Shown: one piece after another, positions 34,416 through 46,900 of the stretch
Position numbering within the stretch: position 1 is the stretch's first letter
How the letters are laid out: each line of letters starts with the position of its first letter
NCBI GenBank assembly: GCA_022419385.1
Contig: JAJUBI010000009.1
Coordinates: 62,001 to 126,000 of the forward strand
DNA: 64,000 bases
Origin: Paraconiothyrium sp. Pb-2020
Taxonomy: Eukaryota; Ascomycota; Dothideomycetes; Pleosporales; Didymosphaeriaceae
Direction of reading: 5' to 3'
The notes under the pieces: generated by a model
What the model saw: only the letters and a program-made list of their open reading frames with translations
Told to the model about the DNA's origin: nothing
Databases searched by the model: none
Made by a program: the position numbers and the translations under genes

Positions 34416-35891
34416 ATGTCCACATTCGTCGAGCCTCTACCACCCATGAGCGCTGCTGATCAAGAACTCGCCGAGCAGACCTATATTCAGGTTCTCAGCC
34501 AAGATGAACTAATGAAGAAACTGGACAAACAGTTGCGTTCATTAGCACAACCTCCAACAGTGATGGACCTTGCTCCGCTAGCGGGGAATGTGGAACACCC
34601 AGCCGGTTCAGAAGCTTCAAAATCCTGGTTAGACCTGCCATGTGCCTGGTATCCGCGACCTCCGCGAACCCCTCCAGTTCCTCCAGATCCGATACATGAG
34701 TTTCTCCGAGTCAACGGCGTCATCGATATACCGCTGGGACCCTCGCATGATTATATCGATTTTACGGATATACATCCCCTCTTCCGGTTCGCAAACTGGG
34801 CAATTGGGCCGTCGGAGGATTTGACGAAGGCCGCCTGGACCGCTATGGCACCATCATTCGCTCTCAGCACCAGGTGGTTGACAACCCCAGAGTTCCAGGG
34901 ATACTGGCATCGCCTCGCTTTCGGGGAACCAACCACTGCAAACGGCAAGACGTACTTGGCACGCTCACTAATCGAAGACGATCTATCGCTAGCGTGTTCG
35001 CGTTTCGGTCAGATCTTGAAGGTGTTGGCGGACAAGATTAAATTCTGGTGGGTGCCACAAACGATGCCAGATGGAACACTGCCAGAGGGAACACCGATTA
35101 ATGGTATTTTTACAACAAATCGGTTTAGATCTATCTTCCTTTTTGATAAGGTTTTGGGAGAAGAGATCCTTCGACGTAGCGGATACTCCTCTCGCAAATC
35201 CTATGATTACGACGGCCGCATAGGGATCAGTTGCGAGTTCCTCTACCACCTCCTAAGCCCCGAGTCTATTACACGCTTTGACGAGTGTGCCAGGATGAGG
35301 ATGCAGTTCCGCCTTGCGGCTGTACTGTGTCATGAGCTGTGCCATACAGTTTATCAGTGGCGTCGTTTACCGCTACCGGAGGTTTACGTATTTCCGTCCG
35401 ATGCGATGGCAGAGACTGGTCTGAGCTGGAGTCAAAACGTGCTCGGTGCTGACCAAAGCTTTGGAGCACGCGGAATGGGCTACTTGTTAAGTCGAACATA
35501 CAAGTATCTATACAGCTACCCTGCCGTATCTCACGTCATTAATGACCGATGGATAGAGGCGTGGTTTCGCAAGGACACTTGGGCGCGGATAGATGAAGTG
35601 GTACGCCGCAATCTGCTGAGGCTACCTGACGCCGCCGGTTTGTCTGGTACTACTGTCTGGATTGCAGAACGCTTCATAATGGGTTGGATGCTCGCCGTGG
35701 TCTACAAGGATGGGGAAGTGGTGTGGCCAGAAGATGTGGTGGGTAGGGTAGATGCCCCATCGGAGGGTATGTCGCCGGAAGAGTGGTTCGTTGATGTCCG
35801 AAAGCGGGACATAGAGCTGGCAATAGCAGCTGGGTTCAAGAAGGACTATTTTCAAGAAGCGGAAGGCCCGTATGCAAATCGGAAACCCTGA
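34416..35891 (+). CDS. HExxH zincin-like protein, 491 aa
   Basis: Single exon. The start ATG at 34416 (MSTFVEPLPPMSAADQELAE) is preferred over an upstream extension lacking conserved character. The zinc-binding motif H306-E-L-C-H310 lies in CHELCHTVYQW. Twenty-three residues after His310, Glu333 in AETGLSW is a plausible third ligand, as in gluzincin-like folds. Before the motif, FLYHLLSPESITRF and a helix with ARMRMQFRLAAVL match the decayed copy at 25.9-27.5 kb. Pro-rich segment about 80-100. There is no signal peptide or membrane span, so it is predicted to be cytosolic. If active, it would be a metallopeptidase, but substrate and proteolysis are unproven. I do not recognise a named family. 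The catalytic Glu is present and the frame is intact. Confidence 0.72.
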   Translation: MSTFVEPLPPMSAADQELAEQTYIQVLSQDELMKKLDKQLRSLAQPPTVMDLAPLAGNVEHPAGSEASKSWLDLPCAWYPRPPRTPPVPPDPIHEFLRVNGVIDIPLGPSHDYIDFTDIHPLFRFANWAIGPSEDLTKAAWTAMAPSFALSTRWLTTPEFQGYWHRLAFGEPTTANGKTYLARSLIEDDLSLACSRFGQILKVLADKIKFWWVPQTMPDGTLPEGTPINGIFTTNRFRSIFLFDKVLGEEILRRSGYSSRKSYDYDGRIGISCEFLYHLLSPESITRFDECARMRMQFRLAAVLCHELCHTVYQWRRLPLPEVYVFPSDAMAETGLSWSQNVLGADQSFGARGMGYLLSRTYKYLYSYPAVSHVINDRWIEAWFRKDTWARIDEVVRRNLLRLPDAAGLSGTTVWIAERFIMGWMLAVVYKDGEVVWPEDVVGRVDAPSEGMSPEEWFVDVRKRDIELAIAAGFKKDYFQEAEGPYANRKP

Positions 35892-36068
35892 CAGTTTGGT
35901 AAGCTCATGTCCGAAGACAAGATTCCACGATTGACTGATGTTATGTGCATTGATGCGTTGGTATCGTGGAGGACGAATGTGAAGTCGCATTGAATATTCA
36001 CGAACCGGTCTATAGAATCTTGCTGCGGCCGACACCGCGCTCATTCGATGTATAGACGGCGTCCCCGT

Positions 36069-36106
36069 GAGCATCATTGTCCGCGCAGAGCATCATTGTC
36101 CGCGCA
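36069..36106. repeat. Tandem duplication of a 19-bp unit
   Basis: GAGCATCATTGTCCGCGCA occurs twice head to tail, in the 3' flank of the zincin-like gene. Confidence 0.9.
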
Positions 36107-36380
36107 GATAAGATGTGCATAGACATTCCCTTTGCGTATCGTCTTCCCGAATATAGTCAGCAGCAATGCAGTACAAATGACCCATGTTTATTGAAGCAAA
36201 TGTGAAATCTCAAGGACACTAGTTGTGAAAGCGGGTATACCTGTCAAAGCGTAAACTACGTCATAGATATTACAACAAAGTACCACAACAATTCTTCTTC
36301 AACCCGCTGCCAAACCACCACAAGCAGAGTATCATAGGAAAGTCTCTATAGTACGTTTCTCTACTCTCGAACAAATTGTC

Positions 36381-36908
36381 ATGTCTTCACAAACCCTCTC
36401 GAAAGCGCACCGCATGAGCTACCGCATCGGTCGCGGCGAACAAGGCGTCCTCACCTTCGAGCCCTACAAAGCCGAGATTCTACCGCTTTGGCGCTTCAAG
36501 ACGCCCTCGATTGCGCGGCAGAGCTCCAAGCAAATATACGAGAAATTTTTCGAGTATGACGAACGAGATGACTTCGTCGGCATGGACATGTGCCGGAAAT
36601 TCTTGCAAATGGTTAGGCGCGTAAATCCATCTTTTTCGTGCATTGATTTGATGATTGACTAGGGCATGACAAGAGCAAAGAGGTATGCGAACCACGCTGG
36701 CGGAAGAAAGTACGATAAAGAGACTGGGGAAGAGCTGGAAAAGAGCAGTAAACATGAAGGGGCCAAGGAGAAATTAGAAGCTTCGATGATCTTCAGAGAG
36801 GTGTGGGAGAAGGCGAAAAAGCATGAAGGGTATCTAGACAAGAAAGAGGTGTTTCTCAAAGAGCAGAAAGAGTGGGATAAGCAGCAGAAGAAAGATGCAA
36901 AGGATTGA
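36381..36908 (+). CDS. DUF4385 family protein, 158 aa
   Basis: Two exons, 36381-36611 and 36663-36908, joined over a 51-bp GTTAGG...GACTAG intron with a TTGACTAG end. The join restores LQM|GMTRAKRYANHAGGRKYD. Landmarks of the family are SYRIGRGEQGVLTFEPYK, LPLWRFKTPSIA, DDFVGMDMCRKFLQM and the long basic C-terminal helix (FREVWEKAKKHEGY, FLKEQKEWDKQQ). DUF4385 proteins are widespread in fungi and bacteria, and their function is not established. There is no signal peptide; it is probably soluble. The next gene is the convergent NRPS-like gene, separated by an AT-rich relic; no functional link is evident. Confidence 0.88.
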
Positions 36909-37758
36909 TGGGCCGAAGAGTGAACAGTGGGCAAAAATCAACCTGTTGAGCTTCGACGCGCAGCCCCGGGACATCTGACTTGATCAATACTAAAAGTACG
37001 ACCTTCAAAGTCCTCACAATCGTCCAACTATTGGTCCACCTGGTCAAGAAGAGAAGACACATTCCTCTTCCTACAGCAAACAACTAAAGTCCGATGTCGT
37101 CCATACTGAATCACCAATCAAAAACTTAAATTGCAACAGGATTGAAAACGCAACCGACGACGTCACCAGCGGCAACGCTCTCGAGTGCGCGCAACGGGAA
37201 AGCTGGAAGCGACACCTACGCTGCGTCAATATATTGTCTATTATTGCCTATATCGACACTAGGAGGAGTTTGTTGCCATAAAGATTCAACGTCTACTGAA
37301 AGTGCTGTTCCTAAACATCTATAACTAAGAAAGTGACTAGGGAGGCCTATACATAGGCTAGACCAGAAAAGTGTTTACATCTAGATGCGACACTCCAACA
37401 CGCTAAGTTTTCTAAGTTTTCTAATAATAGAGAGTAGCTAAGAGACCTCAGAAATAGTTATTATAAGAAGTTCTAGGGAGCAGCATTAGGAGACAACAGG
37501 TGTTTATAGGTAGGCATGATCTACTTACGTCGCTTTATCTCCTATACTACACCTATCCTGTAATCTATCCTATAGTCTATCTCATAATCTATTACTTATC
37601 AAAAGCAGTCGCTATCTTATAGGCACCATTATTCACAACGCTCTAATCCAGAGCAAAGGCTCAAAACGCCCAATCTCAGTATTCATGGCGACGTCGCTCA
37701 CAGTTCCAGGCTTGCCGATGAATCACCTCTGTCGCTGCGTCAAAGGGTTCAGCAGTGT
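36909..37758. other. Intergenic with AT-rich RIP-like relic (about 37325-37640)
   Basis: After about 400 bp of unremarkable 3' flank, 37325-37640 is dense in CTA/TAG/TAT words, with repeats such as TATCCTATAGTCTATC and TAAGTTTTCTAAGTTTTC. It has stops in every frame, as in repeats degraded by RIP. It lies between two convergent genes. Confidence 0.5.
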
Positions 37759-40700
37759 CTAGAACGCCCACTGTCCAAGCCACTTCTGCATAGTCTCCTC
37801 ATCCACCGCCCTGCCATCCCTCAACGCCTTACTAGCACCCTCCATCCTCGTAGTCTCCAAAGCCGGCAACCCCATTCCCGTCCCGGGTCGCATACTCTCG
37901 TAGAAGTCCAACAACTTCAAGCCGGGTACGCCCTCTGCATTCTCCTTCGTCTGCGGGATCAGCTTGAGCGCGTCTACCCAAGCGTCATACTCCACGACAT
38001 CGATCCCGACACCAGCGCCTTGGTAAAACGCTTGGATGACTGGGTACAATTGGGTCCAGGAGGTAGTGTGTGGGTTAGTGAGATGGTAGACGTGCGTAGG
38101 TTCGCGCGTTGACGCGGTGGCAACGTCGAGGACGGCTGCGGCTGCGACGTCCATTGGAAGCCAGTCGATGCGGTCCTGGTTGCCCAGTGTGCGTGGCAGC
38201 TTCTTCAGGATTTTGCTTGTGTGCACCAGGGTGGGTAGCCACTCGTGCGTGTTCCAAGGCGCTCCGCCGGCAGAGGTGCTGGGACCCGCGAGCTGGCCGG
38301 CGCGCACGATGATGCTCTTGACGCCCAGGCGGTGTGAAGCAGTTGCGAGGATCTGAGCTGCGACGTGCTTTGATTCTCCGTACCCTTGTGGCAGCGGGAG
38401 CGTGTTGTCGAAGAGGGAAGAAATTGTCTCGGGCACTGCGGAACCGTCTTGCGCGATTGAGCCCCAGTTACCAACGCTGGCGATGGAAGAGATGAAGACG
38501 ATCGGGGCTTTGTGGGCAGAGGCAGCGGCGAAGTCGATTGCGCGTCGGGTGCCAGCTATGTGTGTGGGTTCGTACGACTCGAGAGACAGGTTGAAGTCGA
38601 CAGACCACGCGGAATGGATGAAGACTGTGACTGTTCTGAGAAGACACGCATACAGCTCGTCAGCGAGTCCAAGCTTGTCCAAGCTAAAGTCAGTCTTGGT
38701 GAAGGCAGCTTTGCTGAGGTTGGTCGCGTCATGTTGGTGCCTGCTGAACGCCTCTTTCGTTCGAGCTTCTGCAGTGTCGGAGCGATTCAGGCAGTATATC
38801 TTCTCGACTTCTGGATTTGCGAGCAGTTGCTCGAGTATGTGGGTCCCAAGGCTGCCCGTCGAGCCTGTAACCACCACTGTGTGCTTCGCTGGGCGTTCTG
38901 ATGCGTTGGCCGAGCATTTCTGACGAATCATGTTCTTGGTGTATTTTCCCACTATCCGGTCAATCTTCTCTTCCCGAGATAGTGGCACGGCTTGCTGTCC
39001 GTACAACTTGCTGACATTTTGGGACAGGGCTCCAGCCAGTTGCTTGACGGAAGGATTGCTGTAGATGATGGAGGGAGTAACATTTGCTCCACCAATAACC
39101 TTGTTCAATGAACTACTCAGAGCGAGGACGTCGAGTGAATCGACACGGAGGCTAAAAATGTCGACATCGTCCGCTGTGTTCTTCTGAAAAGAGGAAAGAG
39201 TGCGAGCGAAAACGGCGTGTATCTTGTCCATCAGCTCTGCTTCGTCGCCAGAAGGCTGAGTCAGGTCGCTTGAATAGCTTTCGTCTGCATAGAGCGCTTC
39301 AATTTCATTTTGGAAAGCCGCCACTGTCTGCAGACGGATGACGGAGCCCTTTGCAGCGCGCACAAACGGCTTCTCTCGCTTAGCAACAGCGATCTTCGAC
39401 TGGTGGATTCTTGCATGGGCTGGCGCGTCTCGATTTGCTCGTTCAACCATCGGCCATATGCGATCCACCAGGTCTGACGAGTCTGGAGTGCCAACCTGGC
39501 TCCACTCAGGCTCTACAAGCAGACCGGCCTGAAACTTGCCTTGGCCCACCACGACGGCACCTTTGACTAACGGATGCGATTCAATCATTTTCTCCGTCAG
39601 AATCGGGTTGAACTTTTCGCCGTTGCTTAAGACAACAATATCGTCTCGTCGGCCGCTGTACTTCCAGAGATACGGCTTCGAGGGGTGTTGTTTGAACAGA
39701 TCTTTGGTACGCCACTCTTGGAGCTCTGGGAAGGTGTGGAAAATGCCCTGATACCGCGTATCTTTGGGCTTCAACACAAGCTCATAGAGATCGTTCTCCG
39801 CCGGTTCCATCACAGCGCCTGTGATCGCGCTCCAATGGAAGTAGCCCCACTCTTTCCGCTCGGATGGCAGCAAAGTGCATATGAGCAAGGCTTCAGTGCT
39901 GCCAATCACGGTTATTAGATTTGTCACCTCGCAAATCGTGTCTCCGGTGGCTGCCGCAAGCGGTGCGCCGCCAAAGAAGACGCTGTCCAGCTGTCCGAGA
40001 GCTTCGATACCCTTTTCGGTCGCGCTTACGTCTTCAAGGATCGATGGCGGGAAGATACCCGAAGTTGGTTTGACAGCTTCGATGGCTTCGATGACCAGGC
40101 CAGCACTGAGCATCTTTTCGGAAGGTAGTCTGATTATTGTGCCTCTGCACATGAGAGAACGAAGTCCTACAATGATACCCATGGCGTGAAAGAAGGGTAC
40201 AGCTGCAAGCATTGGCCTGCTGTCTGCAAGGAAAGGATTGCAGACTTGCTCGAATCCGTCTTCCGGTCCCAGTGAAGCCTGTGCATGGACAGTGTTGAGT
40301 CCTGCAACGGTCAGATGAATGGGTTTGGGGAGACCTGGGACAAGTATTAGTATAGCATTCGATCGCTCGGGTCTAGGACGTTCAGGTTGCTTACCTGTTG
40401 AGCCAGAAGTGTGGAGGACAAGACTGTCTGCGGATGCATCGCGACTGTGCCTACCCGAATATGGAGGTACGGAAAGGCTAGGAGCAAGGATCTCTTGGGT
40501 GGTTGGTATTGTGAATATTCGAAGAAGAGGCACCTCGTTCCGGATCATTTCGACCTGTGGTGCTGTTTCGGCGGTTGTGAGGAAGATCTCGCATCTCGTC
40601 TTCTCCACAAGGAGCTTTTGGCCATCGAGCGAGTTTCGCGGTGAGGTGAACAGAGGAACATAGCCTGCTTTCAGTGTTGCAGCAAGGACTACGAGGTATC

Positions 40701-40993
40701 TCAGGTCATTCGCGCTGTCTATGGTCAACAAAGCTTCCAAAAGGATAGGAATCCTCGTACCCCATGTACCCAATCGTTTGGCCTTGCTGTTGCGCAACCC
40801 CCACGTTTTTCTCGATCCACCACGCAAGACTGTCGACCGCTCTTGCAAGGTCACAGTAGCTGAAGTGATGCCATCCTTGATCAAGCCCGGTCGTTGACCG
40901 TGGCACTATTGCCCAGGTATCCTTGGGTGATGACTGTGCCGCAGCGTCGATGTAGTCTGGCACCGTGATTTGTCGTGATTCCATGCCAGCCAT
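37759..40993 (-). CDS. NRPS-like carboxylate reductase (adenylation - thiolation - reductase)
   Basis: Exons 40761-40993, 40395-40714 and 37759-40334 give 1042 aa. The first intron (GTACGA...AGACAG) and the second (GTAAGC...TCCCAG, 60 bp, in frame) are required. The second lies inside the A3 core and its removal restores TSGSTG|LPKPI. The adenylation domain also shows GSTEALL, YSGRRDDIVVLSNGEK and the A10-type RAAKGSVIRL. The carrier domain has DIFSLRVDSLDVL with Ser584 as the phosphopantetheine site. The reductase domain starts with VVVTGSTGSLGTH near residue 672 and has YGESK (about 835). Enzymes of this architecture activate an aromatic or short acid with ATP, load it on the carrier and release it as aldehyde (or alcohol) using NADPH. 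There is no condensation domain and no obvious cluster partners. The start is the ATG at 40993; a second Met lies 9 bp downstream. Confidence 0.92.
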
Positions 40994-41409
40994 TTGTGTA
41001 AGAGAGTGATTGGATGGTTGATGATAATGTATTCGCAAACACAGAGGCGGTCGGTACGTTATCGTTTCGACGTGCAGCTGTTCTCAATCGCGGCTCCAGA
41101 GCGTCACCTAAAGGTTCCCGTGGAGGATTAAGGTGCTGAAGGTATGAATTTGTATCGAGCTTGATTGAGGATAGGCGAGCTACATATACGATTATAAGTG
41201 TCCAGGGTCGAAATTGTAGATTCCCAATAGCGAAGACTGCACTTGATGATTGTGCTCATGTTTCATCGGAAGCAGGTCAAATGCCACCCCGATTGTTCGC
41301 CGAAGCATATCAGTGGAGCTTGAGGCATATACTACGCTTCAAATCGGCAATCCACGAGTTGTCAACGCACAAGACAGCTTCCTTCAGAGGTCATCACTGT
41401 AATGTTGAC

Positions 41410-41908
41410 CTAGCTATATGTCCCACCACAGTTATTTGCGAGCCATTGTGGTGTTGCAAGACAGCTTGAGGTAGCTGGGTGGTTGTTCTGTAAGATTGAC
41501 GCAGTAGAACATCCCTTGGTGTTGATGATGCTCGGCCGAGCTTGCATACCGCCTCCAACGGCAGTCTGACCGGCAGCCTGGCTTCGTAATACAGCATCCG
41601 CAAACCCGAGATAACTCAGTCCTGTACTCACACCGAACATAGGCCTTGAAGGATGCGGCCCGCGCGGCGCCACGAAGCTTATTTTGACGCGGTACGGAGA
41701 TCGCAAAACTGGTAGATGCGGTAGGAGCCGGAAGGGCCGGTACCGCCGGGGTGCCACGAAGTATTTCGTATAAGTCAGATTTGGTTATGGTAAACTTCTC
41801 TTGAGGGTTCTTGACGTCACCGCGTCGACGCTCGTTATTGTCTTTTCGTAAGGCCAAAAAGTTGCCCTGAAGCTCACCTCTCCCAGCGGTAAAACACGCC
41901 CTGTCCAC
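41410..41908 (-). CDS. Weak candidate gene, no recognised family
   Basis: Two overlapping minus-strand frames could be exons of one small gene. The upstream frame reads KNPQEKFTITKSDLYEILRG and an Ala/Pro stretch. The downstream frame reads FGVSTGLSYLGFADAVLRSQ, an Ala/Gly stretch and TPQWLANNCGGTYS before the stop at 41410. A splice in the GGTGTGAGTACAG area would be needed to join them, and I could not define a convincing one. It may be non-coding. Confidence 0.2.
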
Positions 41909-43647
41909 CCTATCAGACCCGCTCCATCGCCCGACTTTCTCACCAAACAGGCGGACTGCTGGTCTTCTCGCTGCCTGCCACTCGTAACCGGTGCCCGTTC
42001 CCGGCAGGTAGTGCTATGATTGGCAGCCGTTGCACCATATCAGCAGCACCAAACACAACGAACCATCTGCGCAAGCGTCGTGTAGGGCGTCAAGTCATCG
42101 TTTGCAAGTTTTTTAGCGCGCAATGCGGGACGAACCACGTGCCTCTCGCCTTCTTATATCTTAGCACACGTATATCCATCCCCACGTGTCCCAGGAAGCC
42201 GTGAACAGTCTTCCTACACGGGTGGTACGAACGCACGTGGTGGCGGTCGCGAGGTGCGAGCGTGGCGTTGATCGGCGGTGCGGCATGCCGATCAGACGCC
42301 GGATGCCGATCTTCGGCAGCCAGGTTGGAAGGTTCAATTGTTGGACCTTATTGGGGAATTGATAATGGGAACGTCGGCATGGCGTGAGGAAGTGTTTGAT
42401 CGGCGGTGACGGGAGGTGGAATCGGGCCGCGGCATGGGCGTGTGCTGTGATGGGATTGTGACACGGGAGTGACGCGGGTTCCACGGCAGCCGTTGGGGCC
42501 GCCGTTCCGTGAGGGATATATGCAGATGAGTTCTACTGTGATCATACTTGGATAGTGGGGATGGAAGGGGTATAGGTGTACTTTTGGCGGCTTCTAAGAG
42601 GATATGTTATCAATATTGTGGTCGTGGTGTTGCAGTGTCAAGTCAGGGTTTAGAAGCTGTTCCTGATGGAGAACAAGCTCGTCTCAATGCCGGTTGGGCG
42701 GTACGCGTTTGGCTAAAGATCCGCGCGAACATGCAGCACCGTTGGATGTTAAGCTACAGGGGGTAGCATGTATACTATCTGATAACGACTGAGTGTGAGT
42801 GACAAGACGTAATCAATTACTCTAGAAGGTAGTGACCGTGGTCTGATAACCCAATACTCTTTAGTTATCACTGCCCCCAGTGTCTTGATTTATCCACGGG
42901 CTTCAACTAAGTCATGATCTTCAATCTCACATATTGCTTGAGAGTCGCAGCGGCCTAGTTCAGCTATGCTACTCACAGTAATGAAAACACAGTCGCCACA
43001 TTCTCACTGTTATCAAAACAGAAAGTGTGCGTGGCTAAGCCCACACAGCACGACATCTCTATCCCTAAAGTCCAGCATTCAGGAAGCTCCCCCTGTACTC
43101 CAAAACAAGCCAAATCACAGCGTATACCACCCTCCTCCCGCTTCTCCTCCCCTCGCATGACCTTACGAACAAAACGTCCATCATTACGCATCCAACCTCA
43201 CCCCTTTGTTTTCAACATCTTAGCTCGGTCTAGTCAAAGGATCTCACATCATGCCCGAAAGAACGGCTGGATAGTAAGTGCGTGGATCGTATACTACTCA
43301 GGACGCAAAGCATGGGTATCAAGGGTACAAGCGGATATTAAGGTGGAAAGAAGTGATGCCTCATTTCCAATCGCGTTGTATGTGATGTGAATATAGTGGG
43401 GGAGGGAGGGTGTGAAGATGTGCTGCTTGAGTGTAGCTAGTGAGTGTAAGGTGGATTCTAAGAGTGTAGGAGGGTACGTTGCGGTGAGGGATATATGGCG
43501 TGTCGCTTCGGCTTGTGTAGTTCATGGATAGACTGTGTTCTTTCAGACAGCTTACGACGTGCAAAGGTGAGCGTGGTGTCTTAACACCGGCGGTGCTACT
43601 TACGCAATAGCAAACACTCGCTCGCCCTCACTTCCTATCTTCGTCCT

Positions 43648-43905
43648 TCAAAGAGTAAAAAGTCCAACAGTCACGCACACAGCACCGGCACCAAGCGTAC
43701 TACCCGCAAAAACCCCCCTCCATCGCGCTACACCCACCAACAAATGCGGCGACGCGGATCCACAGCAATTGCGATCATCCACGCTCGGTGCTACCCAACC
43801 CCAAGACCGAACCCGTCTCTTCCCTGCACCCTTTCTCCTGGAACTTGCATCAGCAGCTCCCACCGTATGTATTAGCGGACGTTTGCGCGGGAACGGCCCG
43901 GTCAT
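43648..43905 (-). CDS. Weak candidate exon ending in a membrane segment
   Basis: An 85-codon frame ends in a hydrophobic stretch (GVFAGSTLGAGAVCVTVGLF) suggestive of a C-terminal membrane anchor. It is preceded by a basic Arg/Lys segment. A Pro/Ser-rich frame upstream (to about 44147) could be a first exon. High GC content makes chance frames likely, so support is weak. Confidence 0.2.
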   Translation of the reverse strand: MTGPFPRKRPLIHTVGAADASSRRKGAGKRRVRSWGWVAPSVDDRNCCGSASPHLLVGVARWRGVFAGSTLGAGAVCVTVGLFTL

Positions 43906-46900
43906 GGGGCGGTATCCGCAGCCGCTTTTGTGGGACGAGCACGGCGTGACAACCTTGGGCAGCGATGCAAAGCGGAGGGATTGAGCCGCGGGTGGACGCC
44001 GAGGGAGGGTGGATCTACGGCTGTGGGGACGCGGATGGAGCGAGGCTTGCGGTGGGCCCGGAGGGAGTGGATGGGTGTGGCGGTATCGTCATGGGAGACA
44101 GCGGCATGGAAGAGAGCGGCAGAGCAGGCGCGTCGTACGACTTCATGTGCACGGCGCCGGCGGAGAAGCCTTGACATGACGTGTGTGCAGGCGCATCTCG
44201 CGCTGCACGCCCGTTGCGCTCGATGAGAATGCCCCGTGTGGGACGTCGTCCGGATACCCGTTGGGATGTGGAGAGCGGGCCTGCTTGTAGCAGCGAATCG
44301 CCCGCACTGGAAGACGAGCCGAACGGGAGCATGCAAGCGACAACGCGACGCCTCCAACACGTTCGATAGCGCTGGCTTCCCGCGCCGCGCCGAGAACAGC
44401 TCGAGGGCCGTCCCGCTGTTTCGCTGCTTCGCTCAGCGGAGAAAGAAGGCGAGCGCGGCCACTCCACGTTAGCAGTAGAGTAGTGCTTTTCAGCGACTCG
44501 GCTTCTGCTACGCGACGGTGAAACGGCTGGACCCGCGGAACAGGTACAGGCTACGCTTGCGCTCTGTGGGGACGACGCGACTCGGAGCGGACCTGCTGCT
44601 TTGGTACATGGGAACGTTCGGGCGCGGGCACGGATACGCTCGAGTTGCCAAGCAGGTCGGCTCGGTTTGCTTCCCTTCGGCGGGATGGCGCCGGTCTAAG
44701 AGCATGCGCCTACCTATATTGCTATGCTTGGAAAAGTGAATGTGAGTGTGAAACGTGGAGGCTGCATCTGGAAAGGGTAGAGCATGCAACTCAGGTACCT
44801 AGACAGTATGACGGGACTGATGAGGAAAAAAGATCTGGGCTGGAGAGGCAAAATGACTCGCGGGGCGGCGGGGGAGACCTTGTTCGATCTGCGAGGGCCG
44901 CGGACCCGTTGGCAGGGTTCGGCATGTAGGCCGTTTAAGCGTTCTTCCTCGTACTTATTCAACAATATGCTCTTTGGATCTGGAGGTAGGAGGGAAGAGT
45001 GCGTTTCGTGGAAGTCTTGTTGATGGGGCGGAGGACTAGTAGTCTTGGTAGGCGGATAGAGTTCGCTAGCTGCCTCGACTTAGCTCGCAGGTAGCGCCTT
45101 GATGGCCATCGCAACCTGGATTTTCGTAGACTACTGTGTGTGTTTAAGTTTGGTATACTTGGCCATGGGGGCCAAGGGTGCATGTGGGAGGAGAGGCTAA
45201 AATAAGTCACGAAAGGGGGCTTCGTTTACATTACGAGAATCTGCGAAGTAACTCAGGATCCACCAGGACATCCACTTCACTGCATGTATATATGGTGAAG
45301 TCCGTGTGATTCACAAATCAGGATGCAGCGATGAGACTGTTGTATACTTTGACCAGAGGGTCTAGAATTGTTCGGCTTCTCTACTATTCAAGTCGTTGTG
45401 CGCTACTTCGCTGGGAGATGCATGTGTTAGCAAGAGATGTGGAGTGGTGGCTTGCTCGAGGCTTGAATCTACACAGTATCTGCTTCGTTGTCATATAGGC
45501 TCGACTAAGGCTGTAATTTCTCGGGCAAGGCGGGTGACTCCCGGCTGCCATTCTGCCGGTCAGAGGTTGAGACAGCGACGGACGCACTGTCGAGGCACAG
45601 CACTCCCATCGCCAATCGATTGGGACAGGCACAACAGCGCAGGAGTCTTACCGCTTCAGCCATGTAGTGCAGTTTGGTGTGATGTCGAATCAACGGGTGA
45701 CACAAGCACTGGCAGGGAACGGCGCGCATGTATACCAGGCGGGCGGAGCGGTGGAGGCCTGTCGCCGTGGGATAGGAACGCATCGCAATGACCTGCGCAG
45801 TAGTGCATGCGGCCCGGAGTCGAACGGGTAGGAGAGGTGCGAGCCTGGCATCATTGCTGCAGAAGACGGTGTGAGAGTGCGATAGCGGCGGGTGTCGTGG
45901 AATGGAGTGGTGAGGTGCCCTCGTGCGCAGCTGGACCGCCCGGTTTCCGAGCAGCTGCACGGCGTCTCAACATGCTCTGGTGATGGAGTCGTGTGCCAGC
46001 GGTGAAAGAGAATCAGTACAATCGTTTGTTAATTCTTTCGATGGCGAGCCCAAGCTGCCCAAGCAGCCCAAACATGCAGTCTCCGTTTGACAGGCCACGA
46101 CAGGCCACGACAGGCTTATTCAAAGGCTTTGTGCGGTGGATGCATGCGAATTGATGAATCAATTTGGGTGCGGGAAGCGGCATGGACCGCCGCAACCGGC
46201 CTCCCGCGCGCATCGGCAAAATGCCCACGGCGAGACTGTAGCTGGTCAGAGAGAGGGTGAAGCTCCGCGGACCTTCACGCACCCTTGTCCCGGCCCTGGT
46301 CAGCAGCAGGGCGCCACATGCCTCGAACTGGCTCTGCTCCGCTCTCGCACCCAGCGCGTCGGTAAGAACCCAGCCTGCCAGCCGGCGAGGACCCAGCGCA
46401 AATGGGCCCATACCGAGTGTCTCTCCGCTGCGCTGTGCCTATTCCCGCCGCCGTCCCTGTCGCGCGCAGTCGTGCACAAGTCGTGTGAAGGGCCAGCAGG
46501 TCCAGACAGTGCCTCTAGCGTTGGGCTGGCTCTCGCACGCCTAAACACCCCCAATCGCGACCCGCTTGCCATCCTGGCTGACCGACGGGCCGCCGCACGC
46601 TCGCTGCAACACGAACCCACCCTTCCGGACCATCCTGCTCATAACTGACCACCCGTCCGCACCATCCCGCCGCTCCTCTCTCGCCAACTCTACCAGCCAC
46701 CGCCATCTCGCCGCCGCTCGCCAGCACCCACTCGCCCACCTTGGCTGAGGAGCCGCCGCCGCGCCTGATTGCCCTTTCGCTTCCTACCACGCTGTCGGTC
46801 GTCCCGAGGTTTCGCTCCTGTCTCAGCGCCAACCCGGGGATAATTGGGGCCTGCATGTCAGACCACTGGCCTCCACAATCACATATTCTGGGGACCGACG

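Noticed and set aside
38075..38923. Frames on both strands inside the NRPS-like reductase domain
   Set aside because: Shadows of the reductase coding sequence, whose motifs are unambiguous.
43902..44467. Overlapping 150-codon minus-strand frames
   Set aside because: Located in GC-rich DNA where stop codons are rare; composition is Arg/Ser/Pro/Ala noise and no splice structure is convincing.
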